From Pinus tabuliformis (taxonomy: Eukaryota > Streptophyta > Pinopsida > Pinales > Pinaceae), in assembly GCA_031772625.1 (NCBI GenBank), contig CM062817.1, positions 954,283,705-954,347,704 on the forward strand: a DNA stretch of 64,000 bases, given 5' to 3'. Position 1 is the stretch's first letter; every line of letters starts with the position of its first letter. Of the stretch, positions 10,469 to 20,766 are shown piece by piece. Below the pieces are notes generated by a model. That model saw nothing but the letters and a program-made list of their open reading frames with translations, was not told the origin of the DNA and did not search any database. Made by a program: the position numbers and the translations under genes.

Positions 10469-11821
10469 GAGGTTTTTGGTGGATGAATGGAGAGGGAAAG
10501 GTGAAGGAGTGAATGTGGAGGTAGGGTGAGGGTTGGAGATGGTATAGAACTCGGTGGATGGAGTTGTGGACAGGTGTGGATGGCTGGATTTGGTTCGAAG
10601 AAGACTAAAGCAATGGTACACACAAAACTAGGGTTATGGGAGCAAATGGCGAACATGAGGCGAGAATGCTAAGTAGAGGGATGAGTGGATGGTGTTGATG
10701 GAGAATAAACAGATGAAGGAGTGGTACAGGTGCTTTGCAAGGCGTTTTTCCAACTGTTCCAATGAAGACTTGTAAATTCAAAAAAACTAATTACGATGAC
10801 CTAATCTGCTAGCTGCCAGCAAAGAGAATGAACAGAAGTGTGACCTGCAATGAAACCATGTATTTTAACTCATGCAACTAAGTAAACGAAAGTCTGAACT
10901 TGTAACCAACTTCTACACGTGAAAATCAAACACTAGCGATTGCATGGCAAAGCAAAATTAGTGTTTTTGTGGGCAGCAAAGTTATCTTGATCCCAGCTCC
11001 AGATCCTACTAAAGGAGAGGTGAAACCAGAGATGTTTGATGGCCCTTTTTCTTGAAGCTTTTCTGTTAACAACCTATCAACTAAATCTGAGCATTCAAAA
11101 AGTCTATCTAACCATTAACAGTGACCTAGTCAATCAACAAACTCTAATCTATTTAACAGAAATGTTTTTGCAAATGCATAAAGAACAACTACCAATACAT
11201 AGAGGAGGCCTTAGCACTTGGGTTGGGCCCAACCCCAAGAGCTGCAGGCTCCTATAAAGAACTCAAATCTGATACCAAGTAAAGCTGCTTATCATTATTC
11301 AAAAATAACCATCATAAGAAAGTTGTATAGCAGTAGCTACAATAAAACAGGCTGAGCAAAATGACAGCACTATAGTGCAAAAATAACAATAGTTCCAAAA
11401 GTAAACTACGAAGGCTGAGGCCTTCCTACTTATACAATATGAGGGGGCTAGCAGCCCTCCTAGATTCAAGGGACTCGGCTGTCCCAACTGCTAGTGAACA
11501 GTTACTCCTCCAAAAAATGTTTGGCTGCCTTTAAAACTCGTTTTGGTGGCCTGTGGAGCTCGGTGTTGAGGGTGGAGATTTCGAGGAAGGCCATTTAATG
11601 CAAGAGACAACCTCCCTACGAATCCTCACCTCAAGCTTGGCTGTCAGCTGACCCATGATTGCTTGGTTTTGCTCCAAAATTTGTCCAAAAATCCTGAAAT
11701 AACCACGTATTAGTCTCCTAGGTAGAGTGACCACCCTTATTCGTTCAAATAACATAAACATACTAGGAAAACATGCATAATCTATGAAAAATGGAGGATT
11801 GAACAAGGATAATTAGGCAAA

Positions 11822-11857
11822 ATGAGCCCAATAGGTTACCCAATTTGGGGGCTCATC
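11822..11857. repeat. Inverted repeat at the right end of Y
   Basis: The arms tgagccc (11823-11829) and gggctca (11849-11855) are perfect complements around a short loop. On the minus strand this hairpin is at the very start of the proposed LTR. Confidence 0.55.
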
Positions 11858-11864
11858 ACTACAA

Positions 11865-12640
11865 TGAGACTCTGCCATTGCTGCCATGATCGAGGTAACC
11901 GACCGAAACAAGCGTATAGTTCAGGTCATGGAGGAGGTTTGCCGAATGGTCCCGGAGTTGGCCATTAAAAAGGAAGAACCAGTCGAGGTGCGCATTCGCA
12001 AGCTTGCTACAGGGGTGCGCGACACTCACACAGAGTTGGCTAGGGTTCAGCTGGAGCTAAACCTATAGATTGCAAATTTACAGTTGAAGGCCTAGCCTTC
12101 AACTCCGCCAGAAGTAAAGGAGCAGTGTGCAACCACTGTCACAAAGGCGATAATGAAGGTAGACAATGCAGTAGCAGACTGCACACAACTTTTTGAATAG
12201 TTGTTCGAGGTCTTGACGAGCCTGTAGGAGGACCCTAATGTACAATGGCTGGAGACAGAAGTGCGAGAATTGCAGTAGTGATATGACGAAGTAAAAGGTA
12301 TAGTGCACACCGTCGCTCTCAGCAGAGATTGGCAAAGCTGCAGGAGGCCAAACAATTGAAAGAACAGGTAGATGCAACACAACACAAGGAGGCAGTGCTG
12401 AAGGTGTAATTAAAGCCTTGGTTGGATGAGGCTTATTCCGTTATGGCCTCTATTAAAGGCAAGCTTGCTAATATGCACGCGACTCAACAAAAGCTTCAGG
12501 CCGATAGTTCAAGACCAATGACTGAGTAGTTGGTTGAAGAAGTGAAGTAGGCGACCGCATAGTGCCCTACTAAGGTTTCCGTCATATAGGTCGAGCTGGG
12601 AGGTCTTCGCGCCAAGATATTCGTGCCTGCAGAGTGACTC
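11865..12640 (+). pseudogene. H extra ORF, part 2 (coiled-coil C terminus)
   Basis: After Y the coding pattern returns in another frame with SAIAAMIEVTDRNKRIVQVM and ELARVQLELNL, then more short stretches rich in Glu, Lys, Gln and Leu up to about 12640. The heptad-like spacing suggests a long coiled coil. Many TAG stops interrupt it. It is taken as the tail of the same ORF as 7300-9799 because it continues to just before the H polypurine tract. Confidence 0.5.
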
Positions 12641-12657
12641 GAGGGCGAGTCACCATG

Positions 12658-12672
12658 TTTGTGTTGGGGGCC
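12658..12672 (+). other. H polypurine tract (probable)
   Basis: TTTGTGTTGGGGGCC lies directly before the 3' LTR. It is G-rich rather than fully purine. Position rather than composition supports the call as the plus-strand primer site. Confidence 0.5.
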
Positions 12673-13638
12673 TGTAGGGAACGGGCTCCCCCAAGGACAG
12701 TTTTGGGGCTAAAAGCCCATGTTTTGGGACAAATTTTGTAATAAAGTTGTAAAGTCTTTGCATTTTGTGGTTGCAGAGCGCGAAGGTGTCAAGAGTCATA
12801 AAGGGTTGTTCACCCTTATTTTGTAAAATGTAAAGTCAGTTGTAAAGATCCACCCATGCTTTACGGACCATGGGAGTGTATAAAAAGGAGCTAAGTAATC
12901 TCTAGGTAGTTCAAAGACAAGTTTTGGAGTCTTGGTAGAGAAGTATAAGTGTTTCAGGTCTTAGCATAGGTAGAGGCTCTCCAGCTGAGTGCACAGAGGC
13001 CTAGGGTGGAAGTCCGCAGCTGAGTACACAGGCCCTTGTAGCTATGTGTGTGGGGCGGATAGAGTCTGTATTAATCTGAAGATATCAATAAAGAGAAGTG
13101 TTCTGTAAATTCTATGTATTTATTTATGGTCAATGCATCTAGTTATATTGTGTTTCGGGTTTAATTTACAATGTTCATGTGATGCATGAATGTATGTGAC
13201 TGTATGGGTTAATTGATCGCAAGTAAGAATATCAGTTTACACAGTGCTAACTGTGATTGTTTAGTAAGATAAGTAAACACTCAAGATAACTAGGGAACCT
13301 ATACCATACGCTGTCATAGCAGTGCGAAAGTACCTAGATAGCGGGTTAAGGTTACGTGAAGGTAAATCGTACACCTTCGTGGAGGTACCGAAGGGCGGAA
13401 TAAAGGGTAGATTGACAGAGCCCTAAAGCTTAGTGACCTGCACGAAAGTAGGAACATAGGGTATAAATCGACATCATGACCATCTCTGGGTGCGAAAACT
13501 TGGTTCCAGCATCCCCCCATACTGCTTCGGGTAAGACTTCGGTCCACGCTTTGCGGGATGATGCCGAAAGGGCCAGTAGTGTAGGGATTTGTTTGGCTAA
13601 CTAACACTGAACCTTGGTCAAGCCTCACAAAGCCAACA
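12673..13638 (+). repeat. H 3' LTR
   Basis: Begins TGTAGGGAACGGGC and ends AAGCCAACA, homologous along its length to 248-1217. The TATA box is at 12879-12887. It is followed by tacta, the decayed right copy of the target duplication. Confidence 0.92.
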
Positions 13639-13969
13639 TACTATCCTACCTGCAAGATCCTATCTTGTAACTCTATCCCATAAGAGCTCAAAACATATAT
13701 ATGATTCACCTGTACCTTTCTGCTACGAGCATCTGCAACTCGGTTCTCCTTTCCCTTAATGTATTTGATCTCGAAGTCAAACTCACTAAGGGTAGCCAAC
13801 AATCTAGCTTGCCCGACATTCAGATTCAGCTGGTCAAACAAGTATCTCAACCCACTGTGATCGCTCATCAATACAAATCTCCTGCTAAGAAGATAATGCC
13901 TCCACATTTTCAGGGCGTGAACAATAGCTGCCAATTCAAGACCAATTCAAGATCATGAGTCATATAGTT
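13639..13969 (-). pseudogene. pol: D chromovirus, RNase H piece
   Basis: On the minus strand it encodes LAAIVHALKMWRHYLLSRRF, SDHSGLRYLFDQLNLNVGQA and ENRVADARSRKVQVNHI, the C-terminal half of a Gypsy RNase H and the linker to integrase. It continues on one side into 247-1 across H and on the other into 41868 onward across the solo LTR (EHKQN-YMTHDLE is restored when the insertion is removed). An exact 11 bp tandem duplication (13931-13941 and 13942-13952) shifts the frame just before LAAIVHALK. Confidence 0.85.
13965..13969. repeat. TSD of the solo family-C LTR, left copy
   Basis: tagtt here is identical to 41868-41872. The two copies are separated by nearly 28 kb of nested insertions. Confidence 0.85.
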
Positions 13970-14051
13970 TGTTAGGTCCCTATACTACTATTGTAACCCC
14001 TTATTGTTTTTAATGCAACACCTTATTATATTTTTGTGCCCATGTAGTACC
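13970..14051 (+). repeat. Solo LTR of family C, left fragment
   Basis: TGTTAGGTCCCTATACTACTA at the start matches the start of the C LTRs (21884 and 35762) with substitutions. It is cut at 14051 by element A and resumes at 41613. The whole LTR has a perfect TSD and no internal region, so it is a solo LTR left by LTR-LTR recombination of an older family member. Confidence 0.85.
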
Positions 14052-14952
14052 TGTTGAAATAAGGAAATAAGAATATTCCAATATAATTTGTCCTTGAATT
14101 AAATTGTGAATTAAAAATCGAATTTAGTCTTAACAGCTAATTGGAAATAGTTAATTAATTAATTTTAAATTAATTAGTTGGAGAAATTCAAGTTAGAAGT
14201 CTTTCTGAAGTCATGCACGAGTTATCCCTTAAATTAAGGAGATAAGATTGAGTTATAATTGAGTTGTAATTAGTTAACTCAGTTTATTGAGTTAAGTCAG
14301 TCCAGTTAAATTAGTTCCAAACTGTTTGAGGAACTAATAGTGAGTTAACAGTCAGTTGATGCATGCATGCACTCAACTAGTGCTACTCCAGTTAACTGAA
14401 GATTCCCTCATCAAAAACTCATGCATGTCTATTCTAAGAAAGACCCAGTTGAGATTAAAGTCAAGGACAGTGTACTATTAGTTTCATGTGTTTTCTCATG
14501 GAGAAAACTCATGCATGTAGTCAAGGATTTAATCCTTGAGGATTGCACAGTTTTGGAGGAGATCATCCACTTGGTAACAGGAGAATCATCTACAAGGAAC
14601 AATGCAAGGAAATAGGAGCTTGGAGGGTAGAGAGGAAGATAGGAGAGAAGCCAAGATTGCATGTGAGCATCTGTGAGGATTGTATAGAGAGCTGGCTAGC
14701 TGTGAGAGCTAAGGCTTTGTATAATTCCTATGTATTTCCACCTGTATGATAATACAATAGTGTGGGGTTTTTTAGCTGAGGCTTTCTCCAAAGTATTTTC
14801 ATGTGTATTTTGCGATTGATTCTTCTTCTTCTTTTGGTTATATTGTTCAGATCGATCTTTAAGCTTCCACAAATTGACAGTAGAAGTAGGTTATAGTATT
14901 CTGCTTTGATTTATATTACATTATCGGGTTAACCTACATCATATTTTCTACA
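14052..14952 (+). repeat. A 5' LTR
   Basis: Begins TGTTGAAATAAGG and ends TTTTCTACA. It aligns to 40720-41612 and, reversed, to both LTRs of B. Confidence 0.93.
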
Positions 14953-15035
14953 TGGTATCAGAGTTAGGTTTGTAGAAATTTTCTACATGGTATCGGAGCT
15001 GGATTTGTAGAATTTTTCTACATGGTATCAGAGCT
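14953..15035 (+). other. A primer-binding site in three tandem copies
   Basis: TGGTATCAGAG (14953), TGGTATCGGAGCT (14988) and TGGTATCAGAGCT (15023) follow the LTR at exact 35 bp spacing, each preceded by a copy of the LTR end ttctaca. The site is complementary to the 3' end of initiator tRNA-Met, the usual Copia primer. Only the first copy abuts the LTR and would give full-length minus-strand strong-stop DNA. Confidence 0.85.
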
Positions 15036-15124
15036 ATGAACAATATACTGAGAAGAGAATTCGAAGTTTGAAGTTCGGGGTTGTAGGTGCGAGTCGAATT
15101 CATATCATACTTCAAGGTTGGCCA

Positions 15125-16000
15125 ATGGCGTTCTATGGCTTGAGACTAGAGTATGCCTTGGAAGGTAGCTCGAATTATATAGCATGGAAAGATAGAATGG
15201 AGGTTGTATTAGAAGACAATGGCTTGAAGGAATTACTTAATCAAGAAATCCCAAAGCCAACTTCAACTAATGCACAAGAGTTGGTTGAGTGGAATAAGTG
15301 TGTGGCGAAGGTGAGATAGATCATCCTTGAGGGAGTTCAAGACCATATTGTCTCGAGTCTCCATTGGAAGGATACTCCATTTTCAATGTGGAAGACATTG
15401 AAGGACCTCTACCAGAAAAATAGCGACTAGAGGAAATTGGCGCTCAAGGATAAGCTTCGAAGAATCAAGATGGAGAAAGGAGATACTATTTCCACATATC
15501 TGAACATGATCACCACCTGCAGAGATGAGTTTGGAAGTGTGGGAATAACTACTGCCGATGATGATATGGTGAGCCTCACTCTCCTTGGCCTTCCAAAGAG
15601 TTGGAATAGCTACCGGGACTCTATGAATGGAAGGGAGAAACTGCCGGATTGGGAACGACTGTGGTAAGATCTTATGCAAGAGGAGATCAGGAGGAGCACA
15701 CGAGATGGTTCTTCATCCAAGAATGATGATGAAGAAAATCTGGCCTTAGCAAGTAAGGCAAGGAAAGGGAAGGGGAAGGCTTCCCAATTGAGATCAAATT
15801 CTTCTCATGGAGGGAAGAAGGGTGACATGTCTAAAGTAAGATTCTTTAATTGTCACAAGATGGGACATTATGCGACTAATTTCCCATCGAAGAAGTCCAA
15901 GAAGGGATCCTTGGAAGGATCGGAAGGTGAGGCATTAGCCTCTCAGTTCGAAATGGACTTTACCCTCATCGCATGCATGGTGTCATCGATGATGGGTTGT
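15125..16000 (+). pseudogene. gag: A gag remnant
   Basis: The likely start is ATG at 15125 (MAFYGLRLEYALEG), in good initiation context, as in B at 39204. The frame carries a Copia gag domain (NYIAWKDRMEVVLEDNGLKE, then IKMEKGDTISTYLNMITTC and LTLLGLPKSWNSYRDSMNG), a Lys/Ser-rich linker and a zinc knuckle FFNCHKMGHYATNF in which the first and last Cys have become Phe. B still has the first Cys. Gag forms the particle and binds RNA. Stops occur at about 15317, 15428 and 15666. The frame continues directly into protease. Confidence 0.82.
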
Positions 16001-16221
16001 GTCTAGTATCTTGACAGTGGAGCCTCATTCCACATGACCGGTGATAAAAATTTATTCAGTGCCTTGGAGGAGAAAGACCTCAAGATGCGCATAGAGATGG
16101 GTGATGACGGAAGGCATAGTGTTTCAGGAGTGGGCATGGTTTCTTTTAAGAGGGAGCATTGAGCTCCTCTCACCTTGACAGATGTGATGTATGTGATTAG
16201 ACTAAAGAAGAAATTGGTATT
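16001..16221 (+). pseudogene. pol: A protease remnant
   Basis: YLDSGASFHMTGD near 16006 carries the D-S-G-A active site of a Copia aspartic protease. A stop precedes it directly. The frame runs to TLTDVMYVIRLKKKL, where X interrupts. After X it resumes as IVAMLEDKGYDVVFSKGKAF at 18352. Confidence 0.8.
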
Positions 16222-18350
16222 TGATCTAGGTCCAGGTGTGACAAAGGACCCTTCCAAGGCCTTTTACTTTCATGATGTGTTAAATTGCATTTTTTTAAAA
16301 GAACATAAATGAATACATCTGCATGCTGTAAAGAAGAGGAACATGACAAGTAGCAACACATGAAAACATAAGCCATTGATAATGGAGTTCGTCCAGGAGG
16401 GACTACGTCTCCAGGCCCAGGTGTCAAGATGGTGTAGGCTGCTGCATTAAGTGCTATCAATAGTGATGTACATAGAGGTGATGTCGCTATCATACAAGGA
16501 TAATGCCCTCACGAAGGAGTGGTGCCAGGAGATGTTCCGCTGAAGGAACTCTCAGTCAAAAGACTCCTATCAGTATGACACAAACTCATGCATGATGAGC
16601 ATCCCGCCAACATGGCATAAAAGGGATATCAATGCAAACATGCATGACGACAACCTGAGTATCCCATCAACATACAACAAAGGGATCTCAAAACATAACA
16701 TGACAAATCATGACAACAAGTACATCACATAGATGATACTGCGTCAAATCAAGCAACAATCATGAATACAAGTAATAGACAAGATCCCTCATCAAACATC
16801 AACATGGATCTGTGCAGCACAATGCATAGAAAAAGAAGTACATGAACAAACTGCATATACCTCACAAATAGGGGCCATCTGAAGAAGCAGATGCCAGACT
16901 AGTGAAGCTATTTGGACCATCGATCTCACGACATTGAATCGCATGAAACTGGTTGCTCACACATGATTGTTGACGCCAACACTCCACTTAGAAAAGTGGT
17001 TGGAAAATGAAATGTGAAAATGAGAAATCTGAATGCACCATAATATTTGTGGCATCGAAGAGTGCAAAATCGACTGTCCAATTTTTGAATTCTGAGAAAT
17101 TGAGAATCTGGGGCTCAAGGAATCATTTATATTCCCCCTAGATTCCTCAAAGATTCCCTCCTCTGGGTCCTCTACAAATCGGCTGCTTAGATTAGGAAAC
17201 TGACTAGGCCATCGGGTTCATGTCCCTGAGAGGTGTAATATCGACATAAAACTTGTCCAATTTGGACACTGCAAAAAGTTCACCCTACTAGAAATTTCGC
17301 TTAGTCATAGTTCCACCTGCATTAAAAAATTCATTAAAAATTAACTGCTTCATTTTCCGTGCCCACTCCTGGTTCCTCCATGCCTGGGTGCACTGGGAAA
17401 ATGCTGGGTTTATATTAAATTTGTGGTGGATTAACCAATGAGTTGGTTGGGCGCAATGGCTAGAATAGGCATTAGTTGAGGAGGGGTCGAGTGGTCAAAC
17501 CTTGCCCCCTTTTTTTTTTTTTACACGTTATAGTTTTAAATGAAACTGAATTCTAAGTGGGGGTCAGGTCCACATTGGGCAACCTGCCCCATGATCTGTT
17601 TCCATTGCGCACATGGTTGTCATAAGTTTGGTGGTACGTACATTTATGGGGGCATTCGTTTATGGTGGTATCATTCTTCATGGGGCCACCCGCTTGGGGG
17701 CCGACCATGTGGGCCGGGCGGGTTCGACCCCCACCGGCCCCACACTAAATATATACGGTGGTTGTAGAAGCTTGGGGGTGTGGGCCGGGTCCACTGGAGG
17801 TGGCCCGTGCCCACCCCATTAATACGATGCACTTATATTGCGTGACTATTTGGAGGGCTTGATGACCATATATAATATTGTTTTTGGTGTAAGGTTGTGG
17901 TTAGGTCGGCAGGGGTTATGGCCCATCGGCCTTTTAATAAACATTTTTTTTGTTATGCAATGGTTTTGGGGGTGGTGGCCCGCCACCATAATATATAATT
18001 TTTTAATTTTTATTTAGAAAAGGGGAGATTTTCAAATCTTTACGAATAAGGGATATTGGGAAAATTAACGAGGCCACAATTTCGACTTATTTCGGGAGCG
18101 AGGTTTCATGCCTCGGGGTCAGTCAAATTGTAGGACACTTAAACCTAGCCCACAGCTCAACTTTGACCAAAAATTTGACTGGCCCATTCTCCCTCATCTG
18201 AGCTCCGATTGACAAACTGTCTGCACCTCTGTGATCAGGACGACGAGATCTATGCTCTAGTCCTAGTCCGAGCGTAATCCAAAAACTTTGATTTTGGAGG
18301 TTTCATAAGCCTTCTTTGTCCTGTGTGTGTCTCTGGAGCCACTTGGATCA
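16222..18350. mobile_element. X: 2.1 kb insertion in A, candidate solo LTR
   Basis: Begins TGATC and ends GATCA, so TG...CA with a 5 bp inverted repeat, and is flanked by gtatt (16217-16221) and gtatc (18351-18355). Removing it rejoins the A frame at the protease-integrase linker, and element B keeps the uninterrupted homologous sequence (tttgtatcgg) there. I find no internal repeat of its own ends, so it fits one long solo LTR. The section 17540-17830 is strikingly GC-rich, with a poly-T run just before it at about 17510. No coding potential is evident. Orientation is unknown. Confidence 0.6.
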
Positions 18351-18355
18351 GTATC

Positions 18356-19200
18356 GTTGCGATGTTGGAGGACAAAGGCTACGATGTTGTCTTCAGTAAA
18401 GGAAAGGCATTCCTAAGACACGTAGCCACGAGTCAGACCAAGAGGATAGGGATTCAGGTGGAGAATATCTATAAACTAGAGGTAGATGATTATGCAACTT
18501 TGAGTACGAAAGCATAATTGGTGCAAAGCCAAGACATTGGCGACTTATGGCACAAGCGGTTGGGCCATTTGCATCATGGGGCTTTGAAGATAATGCAATA
18601 GATATCTACAGGACTTCCTAAAGGTAAACTTGAGCAAGTTGACACATGCAAAGGTTGTACATTGGGAAAGTACATCAAGTCTTCCTTTCACGATCGAGAC
18701 AGTCGAGCAGAGGCTATCTTAGAGAGAGTTCATACTGATGTGTGTAGACCATTCTCGACATAATCCACAGTGAAACAAAGGGAATATGTGATTTTCATTG
18801 ATGACTATTCTCTTAAATGCTGGATTTATTTGATGCAGAAGAAGGACCAAACTTTCACAAAGTTTTGTGAGTTCAAAGCTTTGGTTGAGAAAGAGTAAGG
18901 GAAGAAGATTAAGGCCTTGAGAAATGACAACAATGGAGAATATGTTTCTCAAGAGTTTAAGGACTTCTGTGCAGCGGAAGGAATTAAACGAGAGTTGACG
19001 ACACCTCATAACCCACAACAGAATGGGGTGGCCGAGAGGAAGAACATAACTATTGTAGGGGCAGCACGGGAAATGCTGCATGACCAAGGCCTACCACTTC
19101 ACTTGTGGGCTGAGGCATGCAACATAATGGTCTATTTTCAGAATATAAGACACCAGAGGAAGCTTTCTCTGATAAGAGACCAGATGTGGGTCACTTCAAG
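18356..19200 (+). pseudogene. pol: A integrase remnant
   Basis: Contains the GAG-pre-integrase zinc-binding part (LWHKRLGHLHHGALKIM, then CKGCTLGKYIKSSF), the first Asp in VHTDVCRPFS, the second in LRNDNNGEYVSQEF and the Glu in NPQQNGVAERKNITIVG. The D,D,E triad is intact. Stops lie at about 18517, 18598, 18762 and 18896. Near 19140 about 28 bp present in B is missing, which shifts the frame before KTPEEAFSDKRPDVG. Confidence 0.85.
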
Positions 19201-20766
19201 ATCTTTGGCTCATCGGTATATTGCCATGTGAGAAAAGATGCAAGGAAGAAGCTTGAGCCGACAACAGAGTTGGGGATATTTGTGGGGTACACTGATACAC
19301 CTCACAACTATCAGGTGTACTTGCTTACCAGTCGAAGGACAGTGGTTCGTAGAGATCTCAAGTTTGATGAGCAGAAGGCCATGCGAGTTTCCCTTGAGAG
19401 GGAGCTCCAACTATAGGTCGTGGAGGAACTGTTGGGTCCTAAGGAGGAGGATCCTCAAATTGGTGTGGAGCAGCTGCACGCAGAAGTTCTAGGAGTGGAG
19501 ACATCCACTCAAGTAGAGTCTTCCAGAGATGGATGGAACCGCACAAGAGAAGTTGGAAGATTGTTGGAGGATGCGAGAGAGAATGTGGGAGCACCATCTT
19601 CTCAACACATATAAAGGAGGTCACCTGAGAGGTACATTGGATACATGGCCCTTGCTAGGGAATGTTTTGAGACTGAGCCATCTTCCTTTGAGGAAGCAGT
19701 GCAGCAGTCGATTTGGGTTGATGCTATGGTGGAGGAGTATGACTCCATAGTTCGTAACAGTGTTTGGGACGTGGTTCCAAGACTGGAGAACATGTCAGTT
19801 GTGAGTTACTGTTGGCTTTACAAGGTAAAGAAAGCTACTGATGGTAGTGTGGAGAAGCATAAGGCAAGATTTGTTGCCCGTGGCTTTTCACAGGTTGAGG
19901 GGATTGACTATGATGAGAATTTTTCTCCTGTCGCAAGGTACTCATTTATCAAACCTATGTTGGCACTATCAGCACAGATGTGTTGGAAGATACATCAGAT
20001 GGATGTGAGGACTACATTCCTCAATGGCCAAATTGAGGAAGAGGTGTACATAGAGCAGCTGGAAGGTTTTGAGACCATCAATTGTGAGTCGCATGTATGC
20101 CGACTCAAGAGAGCATTGTACGAGCTGAAGCAAGCACCTAGTGCTTGGTACACCAGGATAGACAACTACTTCACCAAGTTGGGCTTCACGAAGAGTGAAG
20201 TGGATGCGAACCTGTACCACATCGTGGTGAAAGGTAAGCTGTTGATCATCGTACTTTATGTTGATGTTCTCATATTGACTAGTGATGATCAGTTTATCGT
20301 GTCTTGCAAGGAGGACCTTGTAAGAGAATTCGAGATGAAAGACATAGGTCTCATGCATTAATTCCTTGGCATGGAAGTGCAGTAGAAGGATGGGGAGTTG
20401 TTTGTGTCTCAGGGCAAGTATGCCAACGAGATACTCAGGAGATTCCACATGGAGAAGTGCAAGCCCATGCAGACTCCTCTAGCTGGTAACTAGAGGAAGT
20501 AGGATGCTACTTCAGGAGAAGTAGTGGAGGCTACTGTGTACAGGTAGCTTGTGGGTTCAATGATGCACTTAGTGAACACGCAACTAGATTTGTGCTATGC
20601 GATGAACCAGCTGAGTCAAGCAATGATTCAACCTACCAAGATGTTTTGGAAGGCGACAAAGCATGTATTGAGATACCTCAGAGGCACATCTCAGTATGGA
20701 TTATCGTACATACGAACAGAGGGAGTGAAACTACAGGGCTTCACTGATGCAGATTGGGTAGCGAGT
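19150..20766 (+). pseudogene. pol: A reverse transcriptase and RNase H, 5' part
   Basis: The integrase tail (GHFKIFGSSVYCHVRKDARK) passes into RT: WVDAMVEEYDSIVRNSVWDV, KARFVARGFSQVEGIDYDEN, QMDVRTTFLNGQIEEEVYI and LKRALYELKQAPSAWYTRID. The catalytic box reads VLYVDVLILTSDD, so the second Asp of YVDD is Val. RNase H starts at LRYLRGTSQYGLSYIR and GFTDADWVAS, where B interrupts at 20767. The frame resumes at 40272 as PLDLKSTSGR. The 238-codon stretch 19645-20361 is the longest open part. Confidence 0.88.
20762..20766. repeat. TSD of B, left copy
   Basis: cgagt here and ggagt at 40267-40271 match at four of five bases. Keeping one copy restores the A frame (gta gcg agt cca tta gat). Confidence 0.7.

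Larger units (their letters stand above)
9800..11858 (-). mobile_element. Y: insertion inside the H extra ORF
   Basis: The coding pattern of the H extra ORF stops at 9799 and resumes near 11865. The flanks share ctacaa (9794-9799 and 11859-11864), a possible target duplication. On the minus strand the right end begins TGATGAGCCC, and at 11277-11266 there is TGGTATCAGATT, a tRNA-iMet type primer-binding site. So 11286-11858 could be its 5' LTR on the minus strand. I find no second copy of this LTR, and the left end has no TG. It may be a truncated non-autonomous LTR element. No convincing ORF is present; a 21 bp tandem repeat sits at 10385-10468. Confidence 0.5.
248..13638 (+). mobile_element. 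H: Ty3/Gypsy LTR retrotransposon with extra 3' ORF
   Basis: Two direct LTRs (248-1217 and 12673-13638) bound an internal region holding gag, protease, a second gag-like domain, the tail of RT, RNase H, integrase and a long extra ORF, in that order on the plus strand. It sits inside D with a 5 bp duplicated target. The RT catalytic core is deleted and all frames carry stops, so the copy is dead. Over the first 250 bp the LTRs differ at roughly 9% of positions by eye, so insertion is old. About 2.06 kb of the length (Y) is a later insertion. The gag with several zinc knuckles and the extra ORF set it apart from standard Gypsy layouts; I would place it near the Tat/Athila branch, with moderate certainty. 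Confidence 0.9.

Noticed and set aside
10000-11000. Host gene fragment in Y
   Set aside because: Intron-like junctions are suggestive, but no frame translates to a recognisable protein.
14953-14963. tRNA-like sequence TGGTATCAGAG as a tRNA gene fragment
   Set aside because: It is the complement of a tRNA 3' end at the LTR boundary, so a primer-binding site; no cloverleaf around it.
17500-17525. Poly-T run as the tail of an antisense retroposon inside X
   Set aside because: I found no target duplication or coding sequence to go with it.
19969-20448. A 159-codon minus-strand ORF over A RT
   Set aside because: Shadow of the RT frame, which has clear motifs on the plus strand.
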